A stretch of DNA of 64,000 bases from Salegentibacter salinarum (GCF_900168115.1 NZ_FUZC01000006.1:62001-126000), one strand, 5' to 3'; shown: positions 17,696 through 27,275, counted from the first letter of the stretch. The notes: a model not told the origin generated them from the sequence alone. Numbers and translations: made by a program.

Positions 17696-18667
17696 ATGCT
17701 ATATCGCTTATCTATAATATTGTTTTTTACAATTACCTGTCTTCCGGCGCAGGATTATGATATAGTGGTGGCGGCCGATGGTAGCGGCGATTATACGAAA
17801 TTACAGGAAGCTTTTATGTCTGTACCCGATTTTAGAAGTAACGCAACCAGAATTTTTTTGAAACCGGGAACCTATAAGGAAAAACTGATCTTGCCTGAAT
17901 CAAAAACCAATGTGCATCTTATCGCCGAAAATGCAGAAGAAACCATTGTAACCTATGATGACTATGCTTCAAAAAAGAACAAGTTTGGTGAAGAAATGGG
18001 CACCACAGGATCTACCAGTTTTTTTGTTTTTAGCGATGGTTTTCAGGCAAAGAATATCACTTTCGAAAATTCAGCAGGTCCGGTTGGTCAGGCTGTAGCA
18101 GTTCGGGTAGATGGAGATAAGGTTGTTTTTGAAAATTGTCGTTTTCTCGGCTATCAGGATACTCTTTATCCGCACGGACGAGATAGCAGGCAATACTATA
18201 AAAACTGCTATATTGAAGGCACCACCGATTTCATTTTTGGCTGGTCTACTGCGGTTTTTGAAGATTGCGAGATCTATTCCAAAGATGGCGGGCATTATAT
18301 AACAGCCGCTTCAACGGAAGAAAATACTGAATACGGGTTTGTTTTCATTAATTGTAAACTTACCGGCGATGCATCAAAAGAAGGTGTATATCTAGGAAGG
18401 CCCTGGCGCGATTATGCCCAAACCGTTTTCATAAATACCGAAATGGGCGATCATATTAAAAAAGAAGGCTGGCATAACTGGAGTAAACCCGAAGCCGAGA
18501 AAACTGCCTTTTATGCCGAATATAATTCTAAAGGCACGGGAGGTAATTCTAACGAAAGGGTTTCCTGGTCAAAGCAATTAAGCGAAGAGGAGGTAGAGAG
18601 ATATTCTGTAGAAAATATTTTAAAAGGAGAAGATAACTGGCAACCAAAAACAATAAAAAATGAGTAA
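17696..18667 (+). CDS. Pectin methylesterase, carbohydrate esterase family 8 (first copy)
   Basis: The 323-residue protein has a signal peptide (cleavage near CLPAQ, residue 19). The right-handed beta-helix has the CE8 signatures GSGDYTKLQEAF at ~29-40, GQAVAVRVDGDKVVFENCRF with the downstream GYQDTLY (Asp155), and IEGTTDFIFGWSTAVFE (Asp178); the two Asp form the catalytic pair. The YLGRPWRDYAQTVF motif is also present. It removes methyl esters from homogalacturonan, making it accessible to PL10 and GH28. It begins 4 bases after GH105 and its last 8 bases overlap the DUF4861 gene, indicating translational coupling. A second CE8 lies at 38109. Confidence 0.95.
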   Translation: MLYRLSIILFFTITCLPAQDYDIVVAADGSGDYTKLQEAFMSVPDFRSNATRIFLKPGTYKEKLILPESKTNVHLIAENAEETIVTYDDYASKKNKFGEEMGTTGSTSFFVFSDGFQAKNITFENSAGPVGQAVAVRVDGDKVVFENCRFLGYQDTLYPHGRDSRQYYKNCYIEGTTDFIFGWSTAVFEDCEIYSKDGGHYITAASTEENTEYGFVFINCKLTGDASKEGVYLGRPWRDYAQTVFINTEMGDHIKKEGWHNWSKPEAEKTAFYAEYNSKGTGGNSNERVSWSKQLSEEEVERYSVENILKGEDNWQPKTIKNE

Positions 18668-19685
18668 AATGAATCTAAGACTTAAACTATTTACGCTGGC
18701 AGTAGTAGTATTAACATTTTCCTGTAAAGAGAATAAGGAAAACAAAGCCGAAGAAACCAGCCAACAAGAAGAAACTGACAATCAAAACGATCAAAAAACC
18801 TATGCCGAAATTTCAATCAAAAAGGGAGGCAACTGGGAAGGTCGTGAATATATTGACGGAGAATTTGAAAATGTCTCCCATGTAGAAGTGCCCGAAGAAC
18901 ATACCGATCATTCGTGGTATATAAGGTATGAAGGACCCGGCTGGGAAAACTCCCAGGTTGGATACAGGCTTTATCTCGACTGGAGAAATGCGATAGATAT
19001 TTTTGGAAAAAAGACCGATACTATGGTTTTACATAAAGTTGGTCAGGATGGTTTTGATTCTTATCACGACGAAGCCGATTGGGGAATGGATATTCTTAAA
19101 GCAGGAAAATCCCTTGGCATAGGAAGCTACGGCCGTTATATGAACGATACAGTAGCCCATTTCAGAGTAGTTGAAAATACCGTGGCTAAGGTTTCAAATT
19201 CAGAAAATTCTTCTGAAGTAAAAATTGAATATTCAGGTTGGAATACAGGCGATAAAACTATAGATCTAACTTCAACATTAACGATTTATCCAGAGGATAG
19301 ATTTACTAAAGCAGAACTTGCTCCTTCTGAAGCTATTTCAGGTTTAACCACCGGAATCGTAAAGTTTGAGAATATTGCTTTAATGCAAAAGGAGAGCGAA
19401 AACGGTGAATGGGGTTATATCGCTACTTACGGTGCACAAACCTTAGTAAATGAAGAAGATCAATTAGGTATGGCGATATTTTATAAAACTAAGGAAGTTA
19501 AAGAAATTATTGAAGGCCCGCATGACCACTTAGTGGTTTTTGAAGAACAGGAAGCGCCGGTAACCTATTATTTTCTAGCAGCCTGGGAACAGGAACCCGG
19601 AGGAATTACCTCCAAAGAAGGGTTTGAAGCCGATTTAAATCAAAAGCTGGAAACTTTAAATAGTGAGGGAAAACTAGAACAATGA
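18660..19685 (+). CDS. DUF4861 family lipoprotein in the pectinase operon, function unknown
   Basis: The 341-residue protein has a lipoprotein signal ending LTFSC and an acidic Lys/Glu/Gln-rich linker. The body matches DUF4861 as I recall the family: GWENSQVGYRLYLDWRNAID at ~99-118, HDEADWGMDILKAGKSLGIG, and a C-terminal PVTYYFLAAWEQEPGGI. The predicted fold is all-beta and the location is periplasm or outer membrane. No reaction is established that I know of, but family members recur next to pectin-active enzymes in Bacteroidota, so a lyase- or esterase-like role on pectin fragments is a guess. The gene overlaps CE8 by 8 bases at its start and GH43 by 4 bases at its end. A second in-frame ATG at 18669 would remove the first overlap. 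Confidence 0.75.
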   Translation: MSKMNLRLKLFTLAVVVLTFSCKENKENKAEETSQQEETDNQNDQKTYAEISIKKGGNWEGREYIDGEFENVSHVEVPEEHTDHSWYIRYEGPGWENSQVGYRLYLDWRNAIDIFGKKTDTMVLHKVGQDGFDSYHDEADWGMDILKAGKSLGIGSYGRYMNDTVAHFRVVENTVAKVSNSENSSEVKIEYSGWNTGDKTIDLTSTLTIYPEDRFTKAELAPSEAISGLTTGIVKFENIALMQKESENGEWGYIATYGAQTLVNEEDQLGMAIFYKTKEVKEIIEGPHDHLVVFEEQEAPVTYYFLAAWEQEPGGITSKEGFEADLNQKLETLNSEGKLEQ

Positions 19686-21325
19686 TCAAATTAAAACCAT
19701 ATAAATTAAGCTTATTAATCTGCGGATTTATAATTACAGGCATTTCAAGTCTTTGTGCTCAAAACGATGAGGTTTCAGAGGTTTGGGTTAGTGATCAGGG
19801 TGATGGTACCTTTAAAAACCCTGTGCTTCACGCCGATTACTCAGATCCTGACGTGGTGCGAGTGGGAGACGATTATTATATGACGGCTTCCTCTTTCAAC
19901 GTGGCTCCTGGTTTACCGGTTTTGCATTCCAAAGATTTGGTGAATTGGGAATTAATCGGTCACGCTTTAGAACGCCAGGTTCCGACAGAACATTTTAAAA
20001 CTCCGCAGCACGGGAACGGGGTTTGGGCGCCCGCATTTCGATATCACAACGATGAATTTTATATCTATTGGGGTGATCCCGATTTTGGAATTTATATGGT
20101 GAAAAGTAAAAATCCTGAGGGCCCGTGGGAAGAACCGGTTTTGGTTGAAGAAGGCAAAGGCCTAATAGATCCTGCGCCGCTTTGGGATGATGATGGGAAG
20201 GCCTACCTGGTTCACGCCTATGCGGGTAGCCGCGCCGGTATTAAAAGTATTTTGGTGGTAAAACCAATGAATGAGGAGGGCACAAAAACTACCGGCCAAG
20301 GAAGAATAGTTTTTGATGGGCACGAAAATCATCCTACGGTGGAAGGTTCCAAATTTTATAAAAAAGATGGCCTTTATTACATTTTTGCTCCAGCCGGGGG
20401 AGTTTCAACCGGGTGGCAATTGATTTTACGCAGTGAAAATGTTTATGGACCATATGAAGAACACATTTCTTTAGCTCAGGGCGAAACCGATATCAATGGT
20501 CCACATCAAGGAGCCTGGGTAGATACTGAAAGTGGTGAAGATTGGTTTATCCATTTTCAGGATAAAGGAGCCTACGGCCGAATCGTGCATTTACAACCTA
20601 TGGAATGGAATGATGGCTGGCCAACTATGGGGGAAGATCCCGATGGGGATGGTACCGGCCAACCTGTTATGTCTCATAAAAAGCCCGATACAGGCGAGCA
20701 TCCAATAAAAACACCGGCCGATTCTGATGAATTTGGTGGTGATGAACTTGGTTTACAGTGGCAGTGGCACGCGAATCCGAAAGCTACCTGGTCTTTTTTG
20801 AATCCCTCAAAAGAGCAGCTTAGGTTATATACCCAGCAAATTCCAGATGATAGCGAAAACCTTTGGGAGGCTCCTAATTTGTTGCTTCAGAAATTTCCGG
20901 CGGAAGAATTTACCACTACCACAAAACTCACTTTTAATCCGAATGAAGATTTAGAAAATGAGAAAGCGGGATTAGTTGTTATGGGAATGAAGTATGCCTA
21001 CATCGCTGTAAAAAGCAAAGAGGATGGACTATACCTGGTGTATTCCTTTAATGAGGATGCTGAGAATGGTGCTGAAGAAAAGGAAGAAATAATCACAAAG
21101 CTTACTGATAATACAGTGCATTTACGAGTAAAAGTTGATAAGGACGCCCAATGCACTTTCAGCTATAGTGAAAACGGCAGAAGCTTTAAAGAAATTAATG
21201 ATGAAGCTTTCAAATCTGTAGAAGGGAAATGGATAGGTGCCAAAGTTGGAATTTTCGCGCTTAAAGAAGATAAAATTAACGATTCCGGGTATGCCGATTT
21301 TGATTGGTTCCGGTTTTCAAAATAA
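19682..21325 (+). CDS. GH43 glycosidase (arabinofuranosidase/xylosidase type) with C-terminal beta-sandwich
   Basis: The 547-residue protein has a signal peptide ending SSLCAQ. The five-bladed propeller shows the GH43 catalytic triad: Asp55 in ADYSDPDVVRVGDDYY, Asp163 in GLIDPAPLWDDDG and Glu221 in HPTVEGSKFYKK. The VWAPAFRYHNDEFYIYW and INGPHQGAWVDT segments also fit. From ~residue 345 a beta-sandwich (GH43_C2-like, FGGDELGLQWQWHANP) follows. GH43 enzymes are inverting exo-hydrolases acting mostly on alpha-L-arabinofuranosyl or beta-xylosyl residues. In this operon, removal of arabinose or xylose side groups from pectin is most likely. The ATG overlaps the DUF4861 stop (ATGA). Confidence 0.92.
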   Translation: MIKLKPYKLSLLICGFIITGISSLCAQNDEVSEVWVSDQGDGTFKNPVLHADYSDPDVVRVGDDYYMTASSFNVAPGLPVLHSKDLVNWELIGHALERQVPTEHFKTPQHGNGVWAPAFRYHNDEFYIYWGDPDFGIYMVKSKNPEGPWEEPVLVEEGKGLIDPAPLWDDDGKAYLVHAYAGSRAGIKSILVVKPMNEEGTKTTGQGRIVFDGHENHPTVEGSKFYKKDGLYYIFAPAGGVSTGWQLILRSENVYGPYEEHISLAQGETDINGPHQGAWVDTESGEDWFIHFQDKGAYGRIVHLQPMEWNDGWPTMGEDPDGDGTGQPVMSHKKPDTGEHPIKTPADSDEFGGDELGLQWQWHANPKATWSFLNPSKEQLRLYTQQIPDDSENLWEAPNLLLQKFPAEEFTTTTKLTFNPNEDLENEKAGLVVMGMKYAYIAVKSKEDGLYLVYSFNEDAENGAEEKEEIITKLTDNTVHLRVKVDKDAQCTFSYSENGRSFKEINDEAFKSVEGKWIGAKVGIFALKEDKINDSGYADFDWFRFSK

Positions 21326-21333
21326 GTATTAAA

Positions 21334-23016
21334 ATGTACTCAATGAAAAAATTAGGTTTAAGCATTTTAGCAATGCTTTTTATAAGCACAATTTCCGCCC
21401 AGCAAATGACAATGGACGAGGTATATGAAGGTGTAGAATTTGACATGCCTCGAGTACCAGAACCTGAATTTCCGGATTATTCGGTGGAAATCACTGATTT
21501 TGGAGCTGAAGCCGGTGGACTTACAAAAAACACCAAAGCAATTGCAGATGCCATTGCAGATGTTCACGATAATGGAGGTGGGAAAGTTGTAATTCCTCGC
21601 GGAATATGGCTTACCGGTCCAATAGAATTCAAAAGCAATATTAACCTTCATTTGGAAGCTGGGGCATTGTTGCTTTTTAGTCGTGATTTTGACGATTACG
21701 AATTAGTGGAAACCAGTTTTGAAGGTTTAGAGACTGTAAGAAATCAATCCCCAATTTCAGCAAGAGAAGTTGAAAATATTGCAATAACCGGAAAAGGGAC
21801 TATAGACGGAAACGGCGATGCATGGCGTCCTGTAAAAAAGGGAAAGATGACTTCCGGCCAGTGGAGTAAACTGGTGAATTCAGGAGGTGTGCTTTCTGAA
21901 GATGAAAAAATGTGGTTTCCTTCAGAGAAATCCAAACGGGGCTATGAAAGCAGTAGTAACTTCAACGTTCCCGATTTAATCGATGAGGATGAATTGGCTT
22001 CTGTAAAAGATTTTTTACGCCCTGTGATGGTGAGTATTAGTGCAAGTAAAACCATTTTACTGGATGGCCCTACCTTTCAAAATTCGCCGGCCTGGAATAT
22101 TCATCCCCTAATGAGCGAAAATGTTATTATCAGGAACCTGAATGTGCGTAATCCCTGGTATTCTCAAAATGGGGATGGGCTTGATTTAGAGTCTTGTAAA
22201 AATGTCCTTATTTACAATAACACTTTTGATGTTGGAGATGATGCAATTTGTTTTAAATCTGGTAAAAATGAAGATGGTCGTAATCGTGGAATGCCTACTG
22301 AGAATGTGATTGTAAAAAACAATATTGTTTATCATGGGCACGGTGGTTTTGTAGTTGGAAGTGAAATGTCTGGTGGTGTGAGAAATGTTCATGTCTCTAA
22401 ATGTACGTTTATAGGCACAGATGTTGGGCTTCGATTTAAAAGTACCCGTGGCCGTGGAGGAGTGGTAGAGGATATTTTTATCAGTGATATCGATATGATC
22501 AATATTCCTACTGAAACTATTCGGTTTAATATGTTTTACGAAGGAAATTCCCCTGTTTTAGAAGAAGATCAAAATGCTGAAGATGAAGCTCGTGATGAAA
22601 AACTGGTGCCGGTAACCGAAGAAACCCCATCTTTTAAGAATATTTCAATGAAAAATATTCGGGCAACTGGTTCTAAAAAAGCGGCCTTTTTTATGGGCTT
22701 ACCCGAAATGAGCTTGAAAAATGTAAGTCTGGAAAACGCTGTTTTTGAAGCTGAAGAAGGTATTACTGCAATTGATGCCGACGGGTTGAAATTAATTGAT
22801 GTGAAAGTACTTTCAAAAGATGCTGCCCTTACCATTTACAACAGTAAAAATGTAGATGTAAAAGATTTGAAATTTGGTGATAACCACCAACCTGCTGTTC
22901 GTATAATGGGTAGAAGTTCTGAAAACATTAATTTGAGTAGAAGTGATTTTTCAGATTTAGATAAACAATTAGAGCTAAGAGATGAAGTTTCTGAATCTGT
23001 AATTAATCTTGACTAA
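21334..23016 (+). CDS. GH28 polygalacturonase (first copy), secreted
   Basis: The 560-residue protein starts at ATG 21334 (MYSMKKLG) or 21343. The frame extends to a TTG at 21304, but that would overlap GH43 and spoil the signal peptide. After the signal (STISAQ) the beta-helix carries the GH28 motifs: ITDFGAEAGGLTKNTKAI, GGGKVVIPRGIWLTGPI, NGDGLDLES, FDVGDDAICFKSG, GHGGFVVGSEMSGGV and LRFKSTRGRGG. These supply the catalytic Asp triad and the His and Arg/Lys residues. A ~60-residue insert after GTIDGNGDAW (VKKGKMTSGQW...) is typical of Bacteroidota exo-type GH28s. It hydrolyses galacturonic-acid linkages and ends the PL10 operon. The operator and kduI follow 168 bases later. Confidence 0.92.
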   Translation: MYSMKKLGLSILAMLFISTISAQQMTMDEVYEGVEFDMPRVPEPEFPDYSVEITDFGAEAGGLTKNTKAIADAIADVHDNGGGKVVIPRGIWLTGPIEFKSNINLHLEAGALLLFSRDFDDYELVETSFEGLETVRNQSPISAREVENIAITGKGTIDGNGDAWRPVKKGKMTSGQWSKLVNSGGVLSEDEKMWFPSEKSKRGYESSSNFNVPDLIDEDELASVKDFLRPVMVSISASKTILLDGPTFQNSPAWNIHPLMSENVIIRNLNVRNPWYSQNGDGLDLESCKNVLIYNNTFDVGDDAICFKSGKNEDGRNRGMPTENVIVKNNIVYHGHGGFVVGSEMSGGVRNVHVSKCTFIGTDVGLRFKSTRGRGGVVEDIFISDIDMINIPTETIRFNMFYEGNSPVLEEDQNAEDEARDEKLVPVTEETPSFKNISMKNIRATGSKKAAFFMGLPEMSLKNVSLENAVFEAEEGITAIDADGLKLIDVKVLSKDAALTIYNSKNVDVKDLKFGDNHQPAVRIMGRSSENINLSRSDFSDLDKQLELRDEVSESVINLD

Positions 23017-23078
23017 TGGAATACCTGGAAAGAAAACAGTGCAGAATTTGATATTCATTTATGTAAATATTACATTTG

Positions 23079-23092
23079 TGTAATCGATTACA
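23079..23092. promoter_or_regulatory. LacI-type operator, copy 2 (kduI operon)
   Basis: TGTAATCGATTACA is identical to the copies at 10409 and 36439. It lies 92 bases before the kduI ATG and, as at susC, directly follows a TTTG (23075-23078). It probably controls the whole uronate-catabolic operon down to the Gfo/Idh gene. Confidence 0.75.
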
Positions 23093-23184
23093 TTTTTTCA
23101 GGTATGTACAGGATGCCTTACATTTGGGAAAACCTGATATTGTAATCAGCGTTAAATTTTTTAAGTAATCAAAAACTTTTAATT

Positions 23185-24021
23185 ATGACTAATTCAGAAT
23201 TCAGATTTGCACATCACCCAGATGATGTAAAAAAGTATACAACAGAAGAACTTCGGGAACATTTTCTAATTCCGGAATTGTTTAAAAAAGATGAGATCAA
23301 TCTTACCTACACGATGTATGACCGCTATATTGCTGGAGGAGCTTTTCCGGTAAGCAAGAAAATAAAATTAGATACTATAGATGACCTTAAAGCCGATTAT
23401 TTTTTAGAGCGTCGTGAACTTGGGGTAATCAATGTGGGCGGAAAAGGAAAAGTGACCGTAGACGGTGAAGTTTATGAACTGGGGCATAAGGAAGCCCTTT
23501 ACGTAGGCCGAGGAAATAAAGAAGTTTTCTTTGAGGCTGCCGATGGGGAGCAACCTTATTTCTATTTAAACTCTGCCCCGGCACACAAAGAATATCCCTC
23601 TAAGAAAGTTACCCTGGCCGAAGCCGAGGTAGTAGAACTGGGCGATAGTAAAACTTCCAATAAGCGGAAAATAAATAAATTATTAGTGAACAGTATAGTG
23701 GATACCTGTCAGCTCCAAATGGGAATGACCGAACTTAAAGAAGGCAGTGTATGGAACACCATGCCTCCTCATACCCACACCCGTAGGATGGAAGTGTACT
23801 TTTACTTCAACCTGGAAGAAGGACAAACGATCAGTCATTTTATGGGACAACCGCATGAGACTCGTCATATTTTTATGAAAAATCACCAGGCGGTAATATC
23901 ACCTGAATGGTCTATTCACGCCGGAGCTGGAACTTCTAACTACACCTTTATTTGGGGTATGGCAGGAGAGAATCTTGATTATGGCGATATGGATAAAGTA
24001 AGCCCGGAAGAATTAAAATAA
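23185..24021 (+). CDS. kduI: 5-keto-4-deoxyuronate isomerase KduI
   Basis: The cytoplasmic protein has 278 residues, the same length as E. coli KduI. It converts 5-keto-4-deoxyuronate (DKI) to 2,5-diketo-3-deoxygluconate, the step before KduD. The zinc ligands are in place: His196 and His198 in MPPHTHTRRMEVYFYF, Glu203 in the same motif, and His245 in WSIHAGAG. The N-terminus FRFAHHPDDVKKYTTEELRE and the ELGVINVGGKGKVTVDG region are also family-typical. It is the first gene of a long operon; kduD follows after 7 bases. The upstream palindrome suggests repression by the nearby LacI-family protein. Confidence 0.97.
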   Translation: MTNSEFRFAHHPDDVKKYTTEELREHFLIPELFKKDEINLTYTMYDRYIAGGAFPVSKKIKLDTIDDLKADYFLERRELGVINVGGKGKVTVDGEVYELGHKEALYVGRGNKEVFFEAADGEQPYFYLNSAPAHKEYPSKKVTLAEAEVVELGDSKTSNKRKINKLLVNSIVDTCQLQMGMTELKEGSVWNTMPPHTHTRRMEVYFYFNLEEGQTISHFMGQPHETRHIFMKNHQAVISPEWSIHAGAGTSNYTFIWGMAGENLDYGDMDKVSPEELK

Positions 24022-24028
24022 GTCAAAA

Positions 24029-24796
24029 ATGATAGAAGAATTGTTTAGTTTAAAAGGAAAAACAGCTTTAGTTACTGGTTGTAAACGCGGAATTGGTTTT
24101 GCAATGGCCGAAGCTTTGGCCGAAGCCGGTGCAGATATTTTAGGAGTTTCTGCCTCTTTAGAGCCGGAAGGTTCTAAAATTGAAAAACGAATTAAAGAAA
24201 TTGGTAGGAGTTTTAAAGGTTACCAATGTGATTTTTCCGATAGAAAATCTCTTTACGAATTTATTGAAAAGGTGAAATCAGAGAATAGTCAAATTGATAT
24301 TTTAGTAAATAACGCGGGCACGATTATGCGAAAACCCGCCGCTGAACATCCCGATGAATATTGGGATAAGGTGATAGAAGTTAATCAAAATGCGCAATTT
24401 ATCCTTACCCGCGAAATAGGAAAAGAAATGGTAAAACGCGAAAGTGGAAAAATTATTTTTACCGCTTCACTGCTTACTTTTCAGGGCGGGATTACTGTTC
24501 CTGGCTATGCGGCTTCAAAAGGAGCGATTGGTCAGCTTACTAAAGCTTTTGCTAACGAATGGGCTTCGAAAGGAATTCAGGTGAATGCTATTGCTCCCGG
24601 TTATATCGCTACAGATAATACGCAGGCTTTAAGAGAAGACGAAGATCGTAGCGAATCTATACTTTCACGTATCCCTGCCGGGCGTTGGGGTGAGCCAAAA
24701 GATTTTAAAGGGCCAACCTTATTACTGGCTTCTGCTGCTGGAAATTATATGAATGGATCGGTTATGTTAGTTGATGGTGGCTGGATGGGTCGATAA
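24029..24796 (+). CDS. kduD: 2-dehydro-3-deoxy-D-gluconate 5-dehydrogenase KduD (SDR family)
   Basis: The 255-residue classical short-chain dehydrogenase has a nucleotide-binding TGCKRGIGFAMAEALAEAG near residues 17-35, NNAGTIMRKP at ~92, and catalytic Tyr160-x3-Lys164 in VPGYAASKGAIGQL. The C-terminal GNYMNGSVMLVDGGWMGR fits KduD. It reduces 2,5-diketo-3-deoxygluconate to 2-keto-3-deoxygluconate with NAD(P)H in the cytoplasm. Its position 7 bases after kduI, as in most pectin operons, makes the specific name secure. SDR sequences alone are less specific, so the name rests partly on context. Confidence 0.94.
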   Translation: MIEELFSLKGKTALVTGCKRGIGFAMAEALAEAGADILGVSASLEPEGSKIEKRIKEIGRSFKGYQCDFSDRKSLYEFIEKVKSENSQIDILVNNAGTIMRKPAAEHPDEYWDKVIEVNQNAQFILTREIGKEMVKRESGKIIFTASLLTFQGGITVPGYAASKGAIGQLTKAFANEWASKGIQVNAIAPGYIATDNTQALREDEDRSESILSRIPAGRWGEPKDFKGPTLLLASAAGNYMNGSVMLVDGGWMGR

Positions 24797-24832
24797 GATC
24801 CCTTTTGCCGAAGATCCTCAAAATAAAAAAAT

Positions 24833-26236
24833 ATGAGTAAAGAAAAATTTATAAAAGACAATTTTCTCCTGGAGAATAAATATGCGGAAGAACTTTATAC
24901 TAAATATGCTTCAAAGCAACCAATTATAGATTATCACTGCCATTTATCTCCAAAAGAAATTGCTGAAGATAGGGTTTATGAAAATATAACCCAGGTATGG
25001 ATAGCCGGAGACCATTATAAATGGCGGGCAATGCGAACTTTGGGGATAGAAGAAAAATTTATCACCGGAGATGCTTCAGATAAGGAGAAATTTATGGCCT
25101 GGGCTAAAACAGTGCCACATACCTTAAGAAATCCTTTGTACCACTGGACGCATTTAGAATTGAAACGATACTTCGGAATTGATGAATTGCTGAATGAAGA
25201 TTCAGCAGAGCGCATTTATGAGGAAGTAAACAAGCAATTGCAACAGCCTGAAAATTCCTGTCGCGGACTTTTAAAGCAAATGAATGTTGAAACTGTTTGT
25301 ACTACTGAAGATCCTGTAGATACTTTAAAATATCACCAGCAATTAGCAGAAAGTGATTTCGAAATAAAGGTGAGTACGGCATTTCGTCCCGATAAATCCA
25401 TAATGATTGATGCTGAAAACTATAATGATTACCTGGATAAGCTAAGTGAAGTAGCTGGGATTTCAATTGATTCTTATGAAGATCTTAGAAATGCACTTAG
25501 GAAGCGAATTGAGCATTTTGATGAAAATGGCTGCAAGTTATGCGACCACGGATTGAATTTCATTTCCTCAGAGAATTTTACTGAAAATGAAGTAAACCAG
25601 ATTTTTAGTAAAAAACGAGAAGGAGAAGATGTTTCAGATTTAGAAGCTGAAAAATTTAAAAGTGCAATCTTATTGTTTCTGGGTGAAACTTACCACGAAT
25701 TTGGTTGGGTGCAACAATTCCATTTAGGCGCTTTACGTAATAACAACAAAAGAATGCTGCGCCAGCTTGGCCCGGATACTGGTTGGGATTCTATTGGTGA
25801 TTACAAGCAAGCTGAAAATCTTTCAGCATTCCTTGATGCCCTGGATGGAAAAGATAAATTAACCAAAACAATTTTGTATAACCTGAATCCCTCAGATAAT
25901 GAAGTTTTTGCTACGATGATTGGAAACTTCAACGATGGTAGTATAAAAGGAAAGGTACAACTTGGTTCCGGCTGGTGGTTTTTAGACCAAAAAGACGGAA
26001 TTATAAAGCAACTTAATGCCCTGTCGAATATGGGCCTCGTAAGTTGTTTTATAGGAATGCTCACAGATTCCAGAAGCTTTCTTTCTTACCCGAGACACGA
26101 ATATTTTAGAAGGGTGGTTTGTAATTTGTTTGGCCAGGAAATGGCCAGCGGAGAGTTACCCGATGATATTGAGCTTGTTGGTAAAACAGTTGCCGATATT
26201 AGTTATCACAATGCTAAAGAATATTTCGAATTTTAA
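24833..26236 (+). CDS. uxaC: Uronate isomerase UxaC
   Basis: The 467-residue cytoplasmic protein is near the family's usual ~470. Characteristic stretches are KQPIIDYHCHLSPKEIAEDR at ~28-47, WIAGDHYKWRAMRTLGI, ETVCTTEDPVDTLKYHQ, the metal-site HLGALRNNNKRM region and LTDSRSFLSYPRHEYFRRV. UxaC interconverts D-galacturonate with D-tagaturonate and D-glucuronate with D-fructuronate. It is the entry point for saturated galacturonate released by GH28. It follows kduD by 36 bases, and its stop codon shares one base with the kdgK start (TAATG), so the two are translationally coupled. Confidence 0.97.
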   Translation: MSKEKFIKDNFLLENKYAEELYTKYASKQPIIDYHCHLSPKEIAEDRVYENITQVWIAGDHYKWRAMRTLGIEEKFITGDASDKEKFMAWAKTVPHTLRNPLYHWTHLELKRYFGIDELLNEDSAERIYEEVNKQLQQPENSCRGLLKQMNVETVCTTEDPVDTLKYHQQLAESDFEIKVSTAFRPDKSIMIDAENYNDYLDKLSEVAGISIDSYEDLRNALRKRIEHFDENGCKLCDHGLNFISSENFTENEVNQIFSKKREGEDVSDLEAEKFKSAILLFLGETYHEFGWVQQFHLGALRNNNKRMLRQLGPDTGWDSIGDYKQAENLSAFLDALDGKDKLTKTILYNLNPSDNEVFATMIGNFNDGSIKGKVQLGSGWWFLDQKDGIIKQLNALSNMGLVSCFIGMLTDSRSFLSYPRHEYFRRVVCNLFGQEMASGELPDDIELVGKTVADISYHNAKEYFEF

Positions 26237-27261
26237 TGGGAGAATCAAGCGAAAATAAAGGGAAAGTAGTGACTTTTGGTGAAGTGCTGATGCGTTTATC
26301 TCCTGCTGGGAATAAAAAGCTTCAGCAAGCTGAAAGTTTAGAATTTTTCTTCGGCGGTACCGAACTTAATGTTGCGGAATCCCTTTCCTATTTTGGATTG
26401 GAAGTAAGCCATGTTTCTACTGTTTCCAACGATCTGGTTGGAGATGCGGCCCTGGCTTTTATTCGCCAGTTTGGGGTAGATGTTTCGGCAATTAAAAAAG
26501 TAGCTCATCCATTAGGACTATATTTCCTGGAAGTTGGGGCAGCAATGCGGCCAAGCCAGATTGCCTATAACCGTTTAAATGCCGCATTTGCCAATATTTC
26601 TCCCGAAGATGTAGACTGGCCGAGCATTTTTAAAGACGCTGCTTATTTTCATTGGACCGGCATTACTCCTGGCATTTCGCAAAGTGCCTATGAAACCTTA
26701 AAAGCAGGACTTGAGGAAGCAAAAAAACAAGGAGTTACCGTATCAGCCGATCCGGCATATCGAAGCAACCTTTGGAAGTATGGAAGAGAAGGGCGCGAAG
26801 TCCTGGCAGAACTTACCGGACTTTCCAATATTTTTGTTGGTGGCGTGAATGAGATCAATGAAATTCTAAAATCCGATTTTGAATTTAGCGAAGAAGGATT
26901 TATTAGCGCAAGTAAAAAGCTAATGCGAACTTATCCTTCAATCGAAAAGGTTTTCGATAAGGTGCGCACGGGTCTTAGTGCATCTTGGCAGAAAATTTAC
27001 GGACAGGCCTGGACTGGAACCGAATACCTTACTACTGGGGAACTGGAAATTACCGATGTTGTAGATAGAATTGGTACCGGAGATGCTTATGCTGCAGGAA
27101 TATTATATGGTTTGCAACATTTTGACGATCAGAAAACACTGGAGTTTGCCAATGCGGCCTGTGCCCTAAAGCATACTATTTTAGGAGATGCGAACCTGGT
27201 TAGTGTAGAAGAAGTAATGGAAGTTACCCGTGGAAATACCGGCGGAAGAATAAAAAGATAA
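26236..27261 (+). CDS. kdgK: 2-keto-3-deoxygluconate kinase KdgK (pfkB family)
   Basis: The 341-residue ribokinase/pfkB-type sugar kinase has a start region VVTFGEVLMRLSPAGNKKL, a FFGGTELNVAESLSYFGLEV substrate loop, and the second signature VVDRIGTGDAYAAGILYGL with catalytic Asp283. It phosphorylates KDG to KDPG in the cytoplasm. The uxaC stop and the kdgK ATG overlap (TAATG), and the KDPG aldolase gene follows after 14 bases; this makes the substrate assignment strong. It is clearly different from the pfkB fructokinase at 57269. Confidence 0.95.
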   Translation: MGESSENKGKVVTFGEVLMRLSPAGNKKLQQAESLEFFFGGTELNVAESLSYFGLEVSHVSTVSNDLVGDAALAFIRQFGVDVSAIKKVAHPLGLYFLEVGAAMRPSQIAYNRLNAAFANISPEDVDWPSIFKDAAYFHWTGITPGISQSAYETLKAGLEEAKKQGVTVSADPAYRSNLWKYGREGREVLAELTGLSNIFVGGVNEINEILKSDFEFSEEGFISASKKLMRTYPSIEKVFDKVRTGLSASWQKIYGQAWTGTEYLTTGELEITDVVDRIGTGDAYAAGILYGLQHFDDQKTLEFANAACALKHTILGDANLVSVEEVMEVTRGNTGGRIKR

Positions 27262-27275
27262 CATTCAGAAAAAAT

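Noticed and set aside
21304-21333. Upstream TTG start for the first GH28 gene
   Set aside because: It would overlap GH43 by 22 bases and add residues before an otherwise normal signal peptide; ATG 21334 or 21343 is better.
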